A stretch of DNA of 64,000 nt, taken from Neisseria leonii (GTDB taxonomy: Bacteria; Pseudomonadota; Gammaproteobacteria; Burkholderiales; Neisseriaceae). The DNA lies in the NCBI RefSeq assembly GCF_028776105.2, contig NZ_CP145606.1:496001-560000 (forward strand), read 5' to 3'. The notes below the pieces were generated by a model that was not told the DNA's origin, searched no databases, and saw nothing but the letters and a program-made list of their open reading frames with translations. The translations under genes and the position numbers were made by a program. Each line of letters opens with the position of its first letter. The stretch's first letter is position 1. Shown here in pieces: positions 63,824 to 64,000 of this stretch.

Positions 63824-64000
63824 TCAGCCGTGCAGACGGACGAGCTGATCCACTTCTTCGCGGCTGCCCAAAACCACGGGTACGCGCTGGTGCAGTTTTT
63901 CCGGTACGACATCGAGCATGGGCAGGCGCGTATCGCTGCACGCGCCGCCTGCCTGTTCGATTAACAGTGCCATCGGATTGGCTTCGTACATCAGGCGCAG
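63824..64000 (-). CDS. fbp: Fructose-1,6-bisphosphatase, C-terminal part
   Basis: Partial gene running off the right edge; 58 codons and the stop are visible. The residues [19 protein letters not shown] and [19 protein letters not shown] are the conserved C-terminal end of class I FBPase, including the substrate-binding region YEANPM and the conserved Glu in EQAGG. The catalytic metal site is outside the window. The enzyme serves gluconeogenesis. Confidence 0.93.
   Translation of the reverse strand: MRLMYEANPMALLIEQAGGACSDTRLPMLDVVPEKLHQRVPVVLGSREEVDQLVRLHG

Noticed and set aside
1..64000. CRISPR array, prophage, insertion sequence or secretion island
   Set aside because: No regularly spaced repeats, transposase, integrase, cas or phage structural genes were found in any frame.

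Overview
The window reads as ordinary chromosome from a member of the Neisseriaceae, most likely a commensal Neisseria. The main evidence is dozens of copies of the 12-base DNA uptake sequence in its AG form (AGGCCGTCTGAA). Many sit as inverted pairs just after stop codons, where they form the stems of terminators; others lie inside genes. Familiar neisserial arrangements agree with this: divergent norB/aniA, earP-efp with Arg32 in EF-P, metX-metW, and a FtsK with one membrane segment. The DNA is GC-rich by eye. The species cannot be fixed from this window. I see no prophage, insertion sequence, CRISPR array, rRNA operon or recognisable defence island.

Layout. Positions 1-3510 hold denitrification genes: the start of norB, then aniA (a copper nitrite reductase with an extra C-terminal cytochrome c domain) and a nirV-like gene, with a perfect FNR site before aniA. 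Positions 3579-12873 carry a CNP1-like protein, tusA-like, pyrC, two lytic transglycosylases, coaBC and lepA-lepB. Positions 13015-19106 run mostly leftward: purN, ychJ-pncB, ridA, a CitE-like lyase (rightward), then queE, a DUF1304 protein, queD and queC. I read a preQ1-I riboswitch directly before queC. Positions 19312-32687 hold a GNAT protein, grxB, tRNA-Pro, a DUF4442 protein with ygfZ, ttcA, lolC-lolD, psd, rlmB, cmk-rpsA-ihfB, two membrane proteins and a kbp-like gene.

Positions 32848-46000 hold ftsK, a DUF2846 lipoprotein, metX-metW, maeB, a HIT protein, an LD-carboxypeptidase, nadK and earP-efp. Positions 46305-51225 hold gyrA, then cysH-cysD with no cysN beside them. Positions 51470-64000 hold prmB, uup, a MerR regulator divergent from a zinc-type cation exporter, a DUF4230 protein, a MarC protein, a lipoprotein, recD, rep with a small membrane protein, grxD, a DMT exporter and the end of fbp.

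The points most worth following are the preQ1-I riboswitch, the three-domain AniA with its regulatory region, the MerR-type promoter of the metal exporter, an in-frame inverted fragment of a permease gene after ihfB, a family of about 20 bp palindromes next to GTAG/CTAC, and two perfect DnaA boxes upstream of gyrA. No wholly new multi-gene system is evident; most of the window is housekeeping.
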